This document shows, piece after piece, positions 1 through 9,685 of a stretch of DNA of 37,413 nt (its first letter is position 1; every line of letters starts with the position of its first letter). The notes under the pieces were generated by a model, which made no database searches, was not told the origin of the DNA, and saw only the letters and a list, made by a program, of their open reading frames with translations. Origin of the DNA: Promethearchaeota archaeon. Lineage in GTDB: Archaea; Asgardarchaeota; Lokiarchaeia; Sigyniarchaeales; SOKP01. Both the position numbers and the translations under genes were made by a program. The stretch spans positions 1 to 37,413 of the forward strand of contig JABCSY010000034.1 of NCBI GenBank assembly GCA_018238625.1, in the 5' to 3' direction.

Positions 1-3000
1 AAGAAAGCAATGATTGACCCGTACTGGTTAGTAAAATTCTTTAAGCGTCTTATAAATATGTATACTCGAAAATTCATTTTCTTTATGACCTCTAACTCTT
101 TCTCGTCAAGCATATTCAGAACCTCAAAATTTTCGTAATATAACCCAATTTGGGGATTGAATTTTCCATTCAGTTTTCCAGCGCTAATCAAAGAGATAAG
201 ATGTTTTTGGATTTGCTGTTTTTTTATTTTTAATTCATTCTGTAAAAAGCTTAACGTAAGAAATTCGTTAGCAACAGCCTTTATCGCCATTTCAACGTAC
301 GATTTTATTACTAACTCTTCTAAAGATTTAACTTTCTCCCTTAAAATGTCGCTAAACTCTTTTATAAAACGATCAAAATCGTCAATTATGTGTTTATTTT
401 TAGTTTCAAAATTATTTGATTGTTTGTTAAATTCTTTTATTAGCTCTTTGTTTCTTTTATTAACATCTTTTATTTCTTGTTCAATGTTTTTCTTTCTTTT
501 ATTTACTTTTAGATATGCCCTTTTAAATTGTTCTGTTTCGATATAATCTTCAACTCTCGCTTGAAGGCTACCCAATAATTGACTCAAATGAATTTTATTT
601 CTATTTATATCGATTAATAATTTGCCGCGACAAGTCTCAAATCTTAAAGTATTTATCTGTTCGTTAACAAGATATACCTTTTCTTCGTACTTTTTTAGAG
701 ATTCATTCTTTTTCTTAATGTAGAATTCTCTTGCTTCTGTCTCAAACTTTCTTGATTCATAAGTATTATTAATAACTAAATTCAACTTTTCTTCGATCTT
801 TTCATCAACTTGTTTAAATTTCCTTTCGACTTTTTCCTTTCTACTTTCAAGAATTTCTTTCATTTTCTCGTATGCTTCGATCTTTTCGACATCTTCCGAG
901 AGTTTATCAAATTGATTCTTTATTTCTATTTGAAGGACGTTATAGGTGTTGCTTATAAAATTTAGTAACTCATTAAAAAGTGTTAGATTCTGTTTTATAT
1001 TTTCTATTGCTAACCGATCATTACTGATGATTGAGTTAACTCCTTTTTTGAGTTCCATGTTTTCGATTCTTGCTTCGTCAACATTTAACTCTTTACTCTT
1101 CACATCGTATCGCTTATTAAAAGATTCCTCTAATTTGCTCAAATCATCAATTCTATTTTGAATTTCTAACAAATTTACTCCTAAAGTTTTATTTTTTATA
1201 CAAGAATCGTAAAGTGCTAAAAATTTTCCAATGGATTCCTGCGTTTGTTTCAAAATCCGGTTTTCTACGTAATTTTTTAACTCTCGACCCTTGTAATATT
1301 CCTCTGTATGAACTATTAGTTCCTTTTTATCTTCAAATAAAACTCCTTGTATTTTGGAAATTTCTATTAAATTTTTTATCCTTGGGATTACGGCTTTACA
1401 TTTGAGGTCTAACTTGTCAGCTAGCTTTTTAATATCAATTTTATCTGTGTTTTCTTCCTTACTCAAAAATAATATTTCGCTAGATATTATATTGTCTACA
1501 TATTCTTCTTTTAATTTGGTTATTTCTTCACTTAAAAAATCTTTAAATTTGTTCCATTGCATTGTCGTAATCGAATTTTCTTCAAACTCATCAACAATCC
1601 CTTTTAGATCAATTAACTTTTTGGAAAATTTCTTATTATGCTCGTTAAATTCAATAAGGATCTTGTCAAAGCCGTTAACTACATTGACAATTTTTTTAAT
1701 TCTATTTTGATTGAGATATATTTTGTAATTCTCTATTTTATCTTTGAAGCGTGTAATTGTACTAGAAATATAATTATCATAATCTTCAATCTTCGTCCTA
1801 TTTCTCTCTTCAATAACTTTTTCCTTTATAAATTGCACTTGTTCAGCTACTAAATCAATAATGTTTTCTTCGAGACGATCTAACTTTTCCTGCAAGTATT
1901 TATAGAGAAGGTAAAGCTTTTGTTTGAATTTTATTTCTTTTTTCACAATCGATTTTAAATCTTTAATCTCTTCAGTTTTTTGTTTTAATATAATATCGGC
2001 TTCTTTTTTGATGATTTTAAACGCGTCATGAAATTCGTTATTAATAACTTTATTTTTCACATTTTCTCTTATTTCTAATATCCCCGCTTGGATATTATCC
2101 TTGACGTTCCCGATTTTTTCATTTAATTCGTTAAAAAATTGGAATCCATTCGTATAATCTGCAAAAATCGAATCAAATTTCGATTTTGATTCGACCCAAT
2201 TGTTAATTATTTTTCTGTGTTTTTTGACTACTTTTTTTTCCTTGACCGTAATTTGGTGAGAAATTTTGTAGACGATTTCATCGTATCTATTTACGTTTTG
2301 CGATATCTCATTAAACGATTGAACGATAAGATCAAACTTTTCCTTACTATAGCCGTCTTCAAGAATTTCTACAACAAAATTCTTAAAAGTATTTAATTCG
2401 CGATTTATATAATCTTGAATATTATATACCTTAGTATTCAATTCATCTAAGATTACAATATACTTTTTTAATTGCTCTTTTTCTTGAATTCTTCCTTGAA
2501 GATATTTATTTAATTCGTTCATTCTATTTTGCAAAAGCGAGTAAGCTTTGTTCCATTGCGATATTTCAGACCCTAATGTAGCTTGTAAATTAATATAAAT
2601 TAATTCTTGATTAAACCCGGTTTCAACGTTTTCGTTTAAGAAGTCAGCTTCCATCAAAGCATCTCGCATAATGAACTTTAACCTTTCTTTAGCAATCTCA
2701 ACTTCGTCCAATAAAAGATAAGATTCAATTTCTTCCCTAATCTGTGGAATAGTATTCTCTAACTTTAATATCATATTATAGATATCGTTTTTAAATTCTT
2801 TTAATTTCGCTTTTTCCTCGTATAACCTCTCTGTATTAATCTCGTTATCAGAAACGATTACTTTCTCATAAAGAAAGTTTAGATATAAATAAAATTTAGT
2901 TCTAAATAAAAATGCTTTTTTTGTTCTAATTTCTCCTTCAAAAAAATGATTGCTAATTAAGTCGTAAATTAAAGGAAAAATGTCTTCTTTCAATTTTAAA

Positions 3001-4274
3001 GGTTCATAATGGTAAGAAGCTTTATACTTCTTAAAAATATCAGAAAGAGAGATAACGCTATTTTTGCTCAGTTGGTTATAGATTTCCTTAATAATAATTT
3101 TTTTACCTTGACTAAGGTTTTGAAGATAGCGATTGAATTCTACAGTATTATCTAAGATACTCAAATTTATGGTGTAATTTAGATTAATGTACAAGATAAT
3201 CTCTTCTATACCATAACTCAAACCAAATGTTGCTTTGATTTGGTTTAAATCTATGAAGTTACGCTCTTCTAAGCGTTTAAACACGACTCTTTCAATCTCT
3301 TCGATAAAGCGATGCCATATTATAGATAACAAAATTACTAATTGTGATACTTCTGTTAAGACCTTTAAACTCCAACTTTCACTTTCTTTTAATATGTTAT
3401 CTAAATTTTTTGAGATAAAAGAATAAATCCTCGCGGGATTATAATCAATTAGCCACGAATATATATCTAGAACATTTGCAAACCAAAAAGTGGTAGATAT
3501 CTCCCCATCCATAGAATCAAAACCAAATCCTCCGTGATCTTTTTGAAATGAATAGAGAAATTGAATTTCTTTATCTTTTACATCTAAATCTAAATCAAAA
3601 AATTTAAGACTTAGAAGCTTAAAAATTATGGAAGTATCTTTTTTCCGATCGTTAATATATTGGCGAAATTGTTCCTTAAATAACCGTACATCCACACCAA
3701 GAAGTATTAAACTCTCAATTACAAAGTATAGGGTTTTAGCGTTAGGGGTTTTATTATCTTCTTCGCATTCTTTATCTAAACAATGCAAAAATCCGTTGCT
3801 TCTTTTATGGTCGTAAATAAAGTTTTTAATTTTTCTGATATTTTCATCCTGACCCTTATAAGAAAGATATTCTTTCAAAACTCCTAACAATTTTAAACTT
3901 GCTAATGCAAAATACGAGGACCAAACATCAGGTTTTTTAGTAGAATTTGGAGAGGATTTAAAACCTAATTGATCTTTTTCAATAATTTCTACTTCGCAAC
4001 TTTTTATAAATTCTAAAATCTCTTCTATATATTCGTTCTCTTTTTGCTTGAGATATTTTCTTAACAAAAGAAACCAATATATATTCTCTAGAAGCAAATT
4101 GGATTCATTTAACAAACTTTTATTGTAAGTTTGATATAAATCTAAGACCTTTTCGTAGCTACTGATATAAAAACTCCCAATTTCCCCTCTTTTAACAAAA
4201 ACAAAAGATCTAAATGGTTCTTTTTTAAATTCCGTAATATAAGGATAGGCCGTCTTGTTTTCCACATTAGTCAA
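1..4274 (-). CDS. Giant toroid + coiled-coil + winged-helix (PCI-like) protein, 3' end outside window
   Basis: A single minus-strand frame stays open for about 1,424 codons and leaves the window without a stop. The best start is TTG at 4274, eight bases after an AGGGG SD (4283-4287); GTG at 4265 is the alternative, and an in-frame TAG lies just upstream. Residues 1 to about 330 look like a prenyltransferase/squalene-cyclase-type alpha/alpha toroid: helix pairs with repeated aromatic-Gly turns, including HGGFGFDSMDGE followed by a TTFWFANVLDIY helix. No signal peptide or membrane segment is visible, so it should be cytoplasmic. From about 480 onward it is almost entirely Lys/Glu-rich heptad-like coiled coil. 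This is interrupted near 945-990 and again near 1315-1385 by short helix-rich stretches ending in basic strands, which resemble winged-helix/PCI folds. Catalytic residues of real prenyltransferases are not evident, so a scaffold role is more likely than an enzyme. Function unknown. Confidence 0.8.
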   Translation of the reverse strand, partial: MTNVENKTAYPYITEFKKEPFRSFVFVKRGEIGSFYISSYEKVLDLYQTYNKSLLNESNLLLENIYWFLLLRKYLKQKENEYIEEILEFIKSCEVEIIEKDQLGFKSSPNSTKKPDVWSSYFALASLKLLGVLKEYLSYKGQDENIRKIKNFIYDHKRSNGFLHCLDKECEEDNKTPNAKTLYFVIESLILLGVDVRLFKEQFRQYINDRKKDTSIIFKLLSLKFFDLDLDVKDKEIQFLYSFQKDHGGFGFDSMDGEISTTFWFANVLDIYSWLIDYNPARIYSFISKNLDNILKESESWSLKVLTEVSQLVILLSIIWHRFIEEIERVVFKRLEERNFIDLNQIKATFGLSYGIEEIILYINLNYTINLSILDNTVEFNRYLQNLSQGKKIIIKEIYNQLSKNSVISLSDIFKKYKASYHYEPLKLKEDIFPLIYDLISNHFFEGEIRTKKAFLFRTKFYLYLNFLYEKVIVSDNEINTERLYEEKAKLKEFKNDIYNMILKLENTIPQIREEIESYLLLDEVEIAKERLKFIMRDALMEADFLNENVETGFNQELIYINLQATLGSEISQWNKAYSLLQNRMNELNKYLQGRIQEKEQLKKYIVILDELNTKVYNIQDYINRELNTFKNFVVEILEDGYSKEKFDLIVQSFNEISQNVNRYDEIVYKISHQITVKEKKVVKKHRKIINNWVESKSKFDSIFADYTNGFQFFNELNEKIGNVKDNIQAGILEIRENVKNKVINNEFHDAFKIIKKEADIILKQKTEEIKDLKSIVKKEIKFKQKLYLLYKYLQEKLDRLEENIIDLVAEQVQFIKEKVIEERNRTKIEDYDNYISSTITRFKDKIENYKIYLNQNRIKKIVNVVNGFDKILIEFNEHNKKFSKKLIDLKGIVDEFEENSITTMQWNKFKDFLSEEITKLKEEYVDNIISSEILFLSKEENTDKIDIKKLADKLDLKCKAVIPRIKNLIEISKIQGVLFEDKKELIVHTEEYYKGRELKNYVENRILKQTQESIGKFLALYDSCIKNKTLGVNLLEIQNRIDDLSKLEESFNKRYDVKSKELNVDEARIENMELKKGVNSIISNDRLAIENIKQNLTLFNELLNFISNTYNVLQIEIKNQFDKLSEDVEKIEAYEKMKEILESRKEKVERKFKQVDEKIEEKLNLVINNTYESRKFETEAREFYIKKKNESLKKYEEKVYLVNEQINTLRFETCRGKLLIDINRNKIHLSQLLGSLQARVEDYIETEQFKRAYLKVNKRKKNIEQEIKDVNKRNKELIKEFNKQSNNFETKNKHIIDDFDRFIKEFSDILREKVKSLEELVIKSYVEMAIKAVANEFLTLSFLQNELKIKKQQIQKHLISLISAGKLNGKFNPQIGLYYENFEVLNMLDEKELEVIKKMNFRVYIFIRRLKNFTNQYGSIIAF

Positions 4275-4444
4275 CTAAAAAACCCCTGTAAACATTATAA
4301 TAATAATAAAAATTTTAGAATATATTTTTTTGTAATTGTTTTTTATTTCAGTGGCTCAAACATTTGGAAATAGAGAAAATAGAAACGAAAAATCTTTTGT
4401 TAAATAAAGTAAAACAGAATAGAAATAAAAAAAATAAAAATAAT

Positions 4445-5932
4445 TTATAAGGGCGGATCGCTGTTAAAACTCAGCGTGGTATTTATTCCCATATTGTCGT
4501 ACATTAATGGCATTTGAGTTGCGATTAGTGGCATAAATTGGTTCCATGGTATGAAATTTATAGCAAAGATAAACGCGTTACTTATAGTCTGATTTTGATC
4601 TAATTGCTCCCAGAATTGATGGAAGAACCAAGACCCAGCAAACCCATCTCCATTGTTGTTGCTTATCCAGTACCAAGAAAATACGTTTGACGAGGCACTG
4701 ACAAAAAGGCAATTCGGTATGTCGTACCAACTCGAACCTATGTTTTTATTACTGTTTAAGAAATTACCGCTAAAACAGCTATCAACATTTATCATAATTC
4801 GCTCGCAATCGATTTCCTTCACTAAATCATAGAATTCAAATTCAGTAATAAAACTATTATCTGCTTCAAAGTGAAAAGTCGCGTTACCATCCCCAAGCAC
4901 TGCATTTGAACCGTGATCGGTCATAAATATAATTAGTTGGTCCTTAGAGTTAATTCCAGAAGCAAATGAACCTGAAATCGAAACATTTAATTCTTGTTTA
5001 AACCTACTAGAATTAACATCATCGTTCTCCACATCGATCAAAGCACCTATTAAATCGTTTGCTATTAAATCGTTTGCTTTAATATCTATTACATTATCGT
5101 TTGTGTGATAAAGCATTAAAAATATTTTATCATCTGTGTAACCGTGAGATTTTAATATCCAGTACACGTGAAGCGCTTGCGCAGGAAAACCGTCAGAATC
5201 AATTCTACTTGGAGGGGGGCTCGGGTTCGGATCTGTAGGATTTGTATTATTGAACGGTATCAATTTATCTACAACGAGGTCATCGTAATTCACGTGGTCA
5301 AGTGGCCCCGTAGCAAAACCACCTTCTACTGATAGAACTAAATGTAAGTCTGTAATTTCGTTGCCTGTTTCGTTATTGCAAACACCCACTATGTTGAGAG
5401 AAAACCATTGATTTAACGTAGAATTATCGTAGCTAGACCAATCGGTTCTAGTAACTTGACCAATTGAATTCAACCATACTAATCCTATTCGAACGCCTTT
5501 ACCTATAATAGGACTTGGACTATTTACATGCACGCTTACCGTGAGATTATACATTGCATATTCGGATAATTCATAAAACTGTGAATAATTTAAGGTGTAA
5601 GCAGCACTTACAAGTTCCATCCCCGTCGGTTGGATAAGTAAGGATCCTGGCGTGTTATTGCTTAAAATTGGATCCCAAAGCCCTACAGAATTTGTTCCTG
5701 AAAAAGTCCAATTACCTGAATCAACTACAAAATTCGCATCGTTTCCGCCATTATAATCCTCTTCTGCTTCATAGGGGTAAAAATCGTTCGCACTACATAG
5801 AATTATCGCTTTTCTGGAACCTGTTTCAAAGTCGGGTCCCGGAGACGGTGGCATAAATACAAAAACTAAGGCTATGACTAAAACCGCGACGACGGTAATT
5901 GCAACTATTGGAATTACTATTTTCCGTTTCAT
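4445..5932 (-). CDS. Exported clan CD (legumain/caspase-like, C13-type) cysteine peptidase
   Basis: The chosen start is ATG at 5932; a GTG at 5941 is in frame, but its GTGAG reads better as the SD of the ATG. A basic N-terminus (MKRK) and one hydrophobic segment (about residues 5-26) make a signal anchor, so the rest is outside the membrane. The clan CD dyad is visible: TDHGSN (His at residue 340) and NVDSCFSGN (Cys at 386), each after a hydrophobic strand as in legumain. The first strand of the peptidase fold (RKAIILCSANDF) is separated from the next helix (HVYWILKSHGY) by about 180 residues that read as a beta-rich jelly-roll, carbohydrate-binding-like domain, ending in a Pro-rich linker. 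There are many Asn-X-Ser/Thr sequons. Likely a surface protease or transpeptidase; its target is unknown. It is transcribed alone, 170 bases before the giant toroid gene. Confidence 0.78.
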   Translation of the reverse strand: MKRKIVIPIVAITVVAVLVIALVFVFMPPSPGPDFETGSRKAIILCSANDFYPYEAEEDYNGGNDANFVVDSGNWTFSGTNSVGLWDPILSNNTPGSLLIQPTGMELVSAAYTLNYSQFYELSEYAMYNLTVSVHVNSPSPIIGKGVRIGLVWLNSIGQVTRTDWSSYDNSTLNQWFSLNIVGVCNNETGNEITDLHLVLSVEGGFATGPLDHVNYDDLVVDKLIPFNNTNPTDPNPSPPPSRIDSDGFPAQALHVYWILKSHGYTDDKIFLMLYHTNDNVIDIKANDLIANDLIGALIDVENDDVNSSRFKQELNVSISGSFASGINSKDQLIIFMTDHGSNAVLGDGNATFHFEADNSFITEFEFYDLVKEIDCERIMINVDSCFSGNFLNSNKNIGSSWYDIPNCLFVSASSNVFSWYWISNNNGDGFAGSWFFHQFWEQLDQNQTISNAFIFAINFIPWNQFMPLIATQMPLMYDNMGINTTLSFNSDPPL

Positions 5933-6159
5933 AATTCTCACAAAATTAATTGTATTTTTAATTATTAAAAAATCGATATAATTATTATACCTTAATGTAA
6001 AAATAGAAAATATACAAATATAAATGTTGCCAGAAGAAATCTACTAGGTCTAATTATCTGTTGATAATCAAAAAATTTAAATGTTTTCTTAAATCTAGGA
6101 TTTCTTTTGCCTATCATAAAACACCTTAGAATTAAAGATCAACAAATCTATTTAAAAAA

Positions 6160-6205
6160 TCATAAATAAAATAAAAAAAGAAAATTTAATGAGCGGATTG
6201 CTCAT
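6160..6205 (-). terminator. Hairpin plus T-rich tract after the HdrD-like gene
   Basis: Seven bases after the TAA of the iron-sulfur gene, the minus-strand transcript reads ATGAGC-AATCC-GCTCAT, a perfect 6-bp stem with a 5-base loop (6189-6205). A T-rich tract (complement of the A-rich 6160-6188) follows. Archaea terminate mainly on oligo-T, so the T tract may matter more than the stem. Confidence 0.45.
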
Positions 6206-6211
6206 ATTTTT

Positions 6212-7594
6212 TTAGCCTAAAAAATCTGCTTCGGTCGGTTTTTCGAGAATATCTAATAAGTTATTTTCTATAATCAATTGTAAAACGCCCTTAACTTGCA
6301 TACCATGATTATAGAGGTTATTCGCATCGTCTAAATTCCTCCAACAGAAGGGACATTCCGTTAGCAAGAAGTCTGCTCCTACCGCGTTAGCCTCATCGCA
6401 CCTTAAGCTAGCTGTTCTAATCGAGAAATCAGGATATCCTGCTCGAACTCCACCTCCAGCTCCACAGCACATAGAATTCATTCTTATTCGATACATTTCG
6501 TTAAACTTGAGTCCCACATCTTCTTCTAGCTTTTTAAGTATAACTCGCGGTTTATCGAACCATTCGTCAATCATTTTATTAACTTTTCTCATATCGAACA
6601 TAAGGTTCTTAGATTCTTTGATCATGTTCTGTTCCATATCAACCGCAAAATGCCTGCCTGTATGGCATGGGTCGTGGTAGGTAATTACTTTTCCCTTTAA
6701 TTCCTTGTTAGCTTTAAACTTTATCTTCTCTTTTTGAATAAGATCAGTTATTAATTCAAACGCGTGCAAGGTTTTAAAAGGAAGTTTCTCGTCTTCTGCC
6801 ATCCACTTTGGATAATCAATTGTTATCGTTCTGTAGCATCCAGCACACGAGAAATAAACCATTTCCAAATCCTTAAAATTTTCAAGATTCTTTCTCATTA
6901 ACTCTTGTGCTGTTTCTACTGCACCAATTCTAAAGAAAGGACTACCACAACACACTTCTTCTTCAATTAAAGTAAAATTAATACCTAATTTCTCGAAAAG
7001 TTTTGCGGTCGTTACAGCGACTTCTATTTGACGATAACTAGCAGTACAGCCTACGTAATACCCTACTTTTGCACCTTTATTATTAACGAACTTTCCTAAG
7101 CCCGCATCTTTAGCCCATTTGAATCGTTCCTCAGCTTTGCCACCGTATGGATTGTTCAATTCTTTGACCAATCTATCAACCAAAGCGTGCTTTTCGATCA
7201 TAGGTACTCCTGATTCTATTAACGCAGCCCGTAAAGATTCGATAATATCTACGGTAGGGATCTTATTTTCGCATTGGGCAGAACATTGACCACAAGTTAT
7301 GCAGGGCAAAATAACATCTCTTACTTCTTCAGAAAATTCTAAATCTCCGCTTAATATCGACCTAGCTATCCACATCTTGCCAGCGTTCCAAAAAGCTTCC
7401 CATCCATATTCTATTCCAGCTGGACACGAGTCAATCATACCTTCGTAAAGAACTGTACCTTGTTTTCCAGTGAATTCCCCTATTCCGTCTCTACTAGGCT
7501 CTCCCGAATAAGCAAACCTACACGCTTTACAGTGGATACACTTATATATTTCCTTCTCCAATTCTTTTAATCTTTCCATTCCAGTTTTAGCCAT
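6212..7594 (-). CDS. HdrD/GlcF-like iron-sulfur oxidoreductase subunit
   Basis: A 460-residue protein of the HdrD / glycolate-oxidase iron-sulfur subunit type. The N-terminus carries two ferredoxin-like cluster sites: C19-x2-C22-x2-C25 with C57-Pro, and C98-x2-C101-x2-C104-x3-C108. Two CCG domains follow, with cysteine groups in GCTASYRQ, EEVCCGSPFF, FSCAGCYRT, HDPCHTGRH and SMCCGAGGG; in HdrB/HdrD such CCG motifs hold a non-cubane cluster or pass electrons to a quinone or thiol. No membrane segment is seen, so it is probably a cytoplasmic electron-transfer partner of the FAD oxidase just upstream. The start ATG has a strong AAGGAGGT SD, and the intergenic gap is 22 bases, so the two are an operon. 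Whether the acceptor is a heterodisulfide, a quinone or another carrier cannot be read from the sequence. Confidence 0.9.
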   Translation of the reverse strand: MAKTGMERLKELEKEIYKCIHCKACRFAYSGEPSRDGIGEFTGKQGTVLYEGMIDSCPAGIEYGWEAFWNAGKMWIARSILSGDLEFSEEVRDVILPCITCGQCSAQCENKIPTVDIIESLRAALIESGVPMIEKHALVDRLVKELNNPYGGKAEERFKWAKDAGLGKFVNNKGAKVGYYVGCTASYRQIEVAVTTAKLFEKLGINFTLIEEEVCCGSPFFRIGAVETAQELMRKNLENFKDLEMVYFSCAGCYRTITIDYPKWMAEDEKLPFKTLHAFELITDLIQKEKIKFKANKELKGKVITYHDPCHTGRHFAVDMEQNMIKESKNLMFDMRKVNKMIDEWFDKPRVILKKLEEDVGLKFNEMYRIRMNSMCCGAGGGVRAGYPDFSIRTASLRCDEANAVGADFLLTECPFCWRNLDDANNLYNHGMQVKGVLQLIIENNLLDILEKPTEADFLG

Positions 7595-7616
7595 TTTTTT
7601 TTACCTCCTTGTTCAG

Positions 7617-9104
7617 TTATGGAAGAGCGAGCCTCCCAGGGTGCATTATCATATTAGGATCAAATATTTTCTTCATCGTTCTCAAATATTTCCAGTACAT
7701 TCCTGCTTGAGAATAAGTGAGAGGCGCGTGGATGTATGGGTCAGGTCTATAATTCAACCACCCTTGTTTAAGCGCGTATTCTGTTGTTTCTCTATTCATC
7801 TCTTGAACCTTTTCGATATCTGATTGTTTTGTGCTGTCGAAACAAATGATGGGCATACAAATTGCTTGCCTACAACGCTCAATACTAGCAATCCACATAA
7901 CTTCTGGGAACCCATATTTCTTCATAGCAGCACAATACATTTCAGCGAAATGGGCGCATTCGTTCCATGGTGTATAGAAAGTAATAAATAAAAATCCTGC
8001 CTCCCAAAACGCATACGGAACCGCAATCTTATTGGGTTTCTTCAATCTGCTTGCAATCTGTTTGGGATGTAGTTCCTGAGGTTTCATGCTATCAGGGTCT
8101 TTGGCTCTGTTTTTCTTGAAATCTTCAGCCATTTTATTGATTCTATTAACCACATAATCTAACTCTTCTTGAGTTTGTGCCCAGCACTCCCAATTCATCC
8201 ACCACTTACTAATTCCTAGTTGTTCGTAGAATTCGTAATCGTGAGGAACTTTATCCTTCGGCCAACGTGTCATCACCAAAGGGTAATTCCCACCTTGAAC
8301 CATAACTGTATTATGGGCAATTCCAAATTCTTGCTTTCCAATTTCAAGCGTTAGGTCCTGCATATCCTCAGGATTGGACATACCCCATACAACTACAGTC
8401 TTAAATTTTGGATGTGGGTATATTTTAACTGCGACTTTAGTCATTACGCCTAGAGTCCCTTGTGAACCCATTAAAAAGGACCAGATATCTGGACCTATTC
8501 CGTATTTATAGAACGGTTTCGCAAATGGAAGTGCCCAAGAGCCAGTTCGCACAATATCTCCGTTTGGAAACACAATCTCGCCACACATGAAGTTATCACC
8601 TTGTGGGCCAACGGAACTAGTGTAGAGGGAAAATCCTCGATCGATAGCATCGCCCATTACGGTAGAGGCTGGTGGGGCACCGTCTGGTACGGGAGGCGCC
8701 CATTCTGGGTAATTTTTGTGCATGTAACCCCAAAGCTCCCCAATCGTGACTCCTGGTTCGACTACGACGTAACGATTCTCTGTATCGACTTCGATAATTC
8801 TATTCATTCTACCTAAATCAAGCATAACTCCAGCAGGCTTAATGGTTGGACACGCAAAGCCGCCAGATAGTCCGCCTGAAACCGGTGAGACTGCAATTTT
8901 TTCTGCAGAGCAGTAAAGTAGAATTTTACGAATCTCTTCCACGTATTTAGGGCGTACGACGATATCCGGAATCTGGGCTTCTAATCCCATTACAGATTTG
9001 GAAAGATATGACGCTGTAATTGCCTTGTTATTGGTGGCGTACTCCTTGCCTACGATCCCTATCATGGCATCTAAATCTTTATCATCTGGTAATTTATAGC
9101 TCAT
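7617..9104 (-). CDS. FAD-linked oxidase (GlcD / vanillyl-alcohol-oxidase superfamily)
   Basis: A 495-residue flavoprotein of the PCMH/VAO fold. The FAD-binding PP loop reads SPVSGGLSGGFACP, followed by VMLDLGRMN and VVVEPGVTIGELW, the usual order in GlcD-like enzymes. The second half of the FAD site contains GPQGDNFMCG and GSQGTLGVMTKV. The C-terminal cap ends in FDPNMIMHPGRLALP, which is typical of the family. It should oxidise a 2-hydroxyacid or an aryl/alkyl alcohol and pass electrons via FAD to the HdrD-like protein encoded next. ATG at 9104 has an AAAGGT SD and opens this two-gene operon. It is clearly more diverged from the FAD oxidases at 25773 and 27738 than those two are from each other, so a different substrate is likely. 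Confidence 0.9.
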   Translation of the reverse strand: MSYKLPDDKDLDAMIGIVGKEYATNNKAITASYLSKSVMGLEAQIPDIVVRPKYVEEIRKILLYCSAEKIAVSPVSGGLSGGFACPTIKPAGVMLDLGRMNRIIEVDTENRYVVVEPGVTIGELWGYMHKNYPEWAPPVPDGAPPASTVMGDAIDRGFSLYTSSVGPQGDNFMCGEIVFPNGDIVRTGSWALPFAKPFYKYGIGPDIWSFLMGSQGTLGVMTKVAVKIYPHPKFKTVVVWGMSNPEDMQDLTLEIGKQEFGIAHNTVMVQGGNYPLVMTRWPKDKVPHDYEFYEQLGISKWWMNWECWAQTQEELDYVVNRINKMAEDFKKNRAKDPDSMKPQELHPKQIASRLKKPNKIAVPYAFWEAGFLFITFYTPWNECAHFAEMYCAAMKKYGFPEVMWIASIERCRQAICMPIICFDSTKQSDIEKVQEMNRETTEYALKQGWLNYRPDPYIHAPLTYSQAGMYWKYLRTMKKIFDPNMIMHPGRLALP

Positions 9105-9318
9105 ATTTTTTTACCTTTTAATCAATCTTCATACTTTTTGATTTTTGAATAAAATAATTTTTATAATTCCGAAAATTAAATATTAAATTTTAAATTTGTC
9201 ATAAATGATTTTAATAAACAGATGTATTTTTCTTATAATTGGATTGTTGAATTTATAAAAATAGATTTGAATAAATGTAAGAATTAGAGTATGAATATTT
9301 TTAAGAAATCGAATAGCC

Positions 9319-9684
9319 TTAAACTAAGTTAACTACTCTGTTTATTTCGGCATGTAGTTGAATTACGGTAAAAGGTTTACCGATAAAGGAAACAGCTCCT
9401 ATTTCGAGCGCTCGTCCTTTAATTGAATTATCTGCGCTTGCAAAAAGAATTTTTATGTGACTATTAATTTTTAGTAATTCTATGGCAGTATCAATCCCAT
9501 TTTTCACTGGCATTCGATGGTCCATTAAAATTACATCAGGTTTAATAGAAAAAGACATGAATTTTTCAATGGCTTCTTTTCCATTACTTGCCTTATCAAT
9601 GACTTCAAATCCGAAAGTCGTTAACATCATCTCGTATAGCCTTTGCAAAGATAAATCGTCTTCTACGATAAATATTGAAATCAT
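9319..9684 (-). CDS. Single-domain CheY-like response regulator
   Basis: A 121-residue stand-alone receiver. All catalytic positions are visible: acidic pair D9/D10 (VEDD), phosphoacceptor D55 in LMDHRMP, S83 in FASAD, and K103 in IGKPF. There is no output domain, so it must signal through protein contacts or as a phosphorelay intermediate. It begins one base after the stop of the histidine kinase, and its SD (AGAGGTG) lies within the last kinase codons, so the two are translationally coupled and almost certainly cognate. A decayed duplicate of its 3' half lies at 11440-11668. Confidence 0.95.
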   Translation of the reverse strand: MISIFIVEDDLSLQRLYEMMLTTFGFEVIDKASNGKEAIEKFMSFSIKPDVILMDHRMPVKNGIDTAIELLKINSHIKILFASADNSIKGRALEIGAVSFIGKPFTVIQLHAEINRVVNLV

Positions 9685-9685
9685 T

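Noticed and set aside
157..3816. Several plus-strand open frames of 60-129 codons
   Set aside because: All lie opposite the continuous 4.3-kb minus-strand coil gene, are low-complexity Phe/Leu/Ser-rich translations of its Lys/Glu-rich codons, and have no SD or family likeness.
6030..6106. Possible long hairpin between AGAAATC and GATTTCT in the protease upstream region
   Set aside because: The arms are seven bases with a loop of about 60 bases and no compensating pairs, so no RNA gene or riboswitch is supported.
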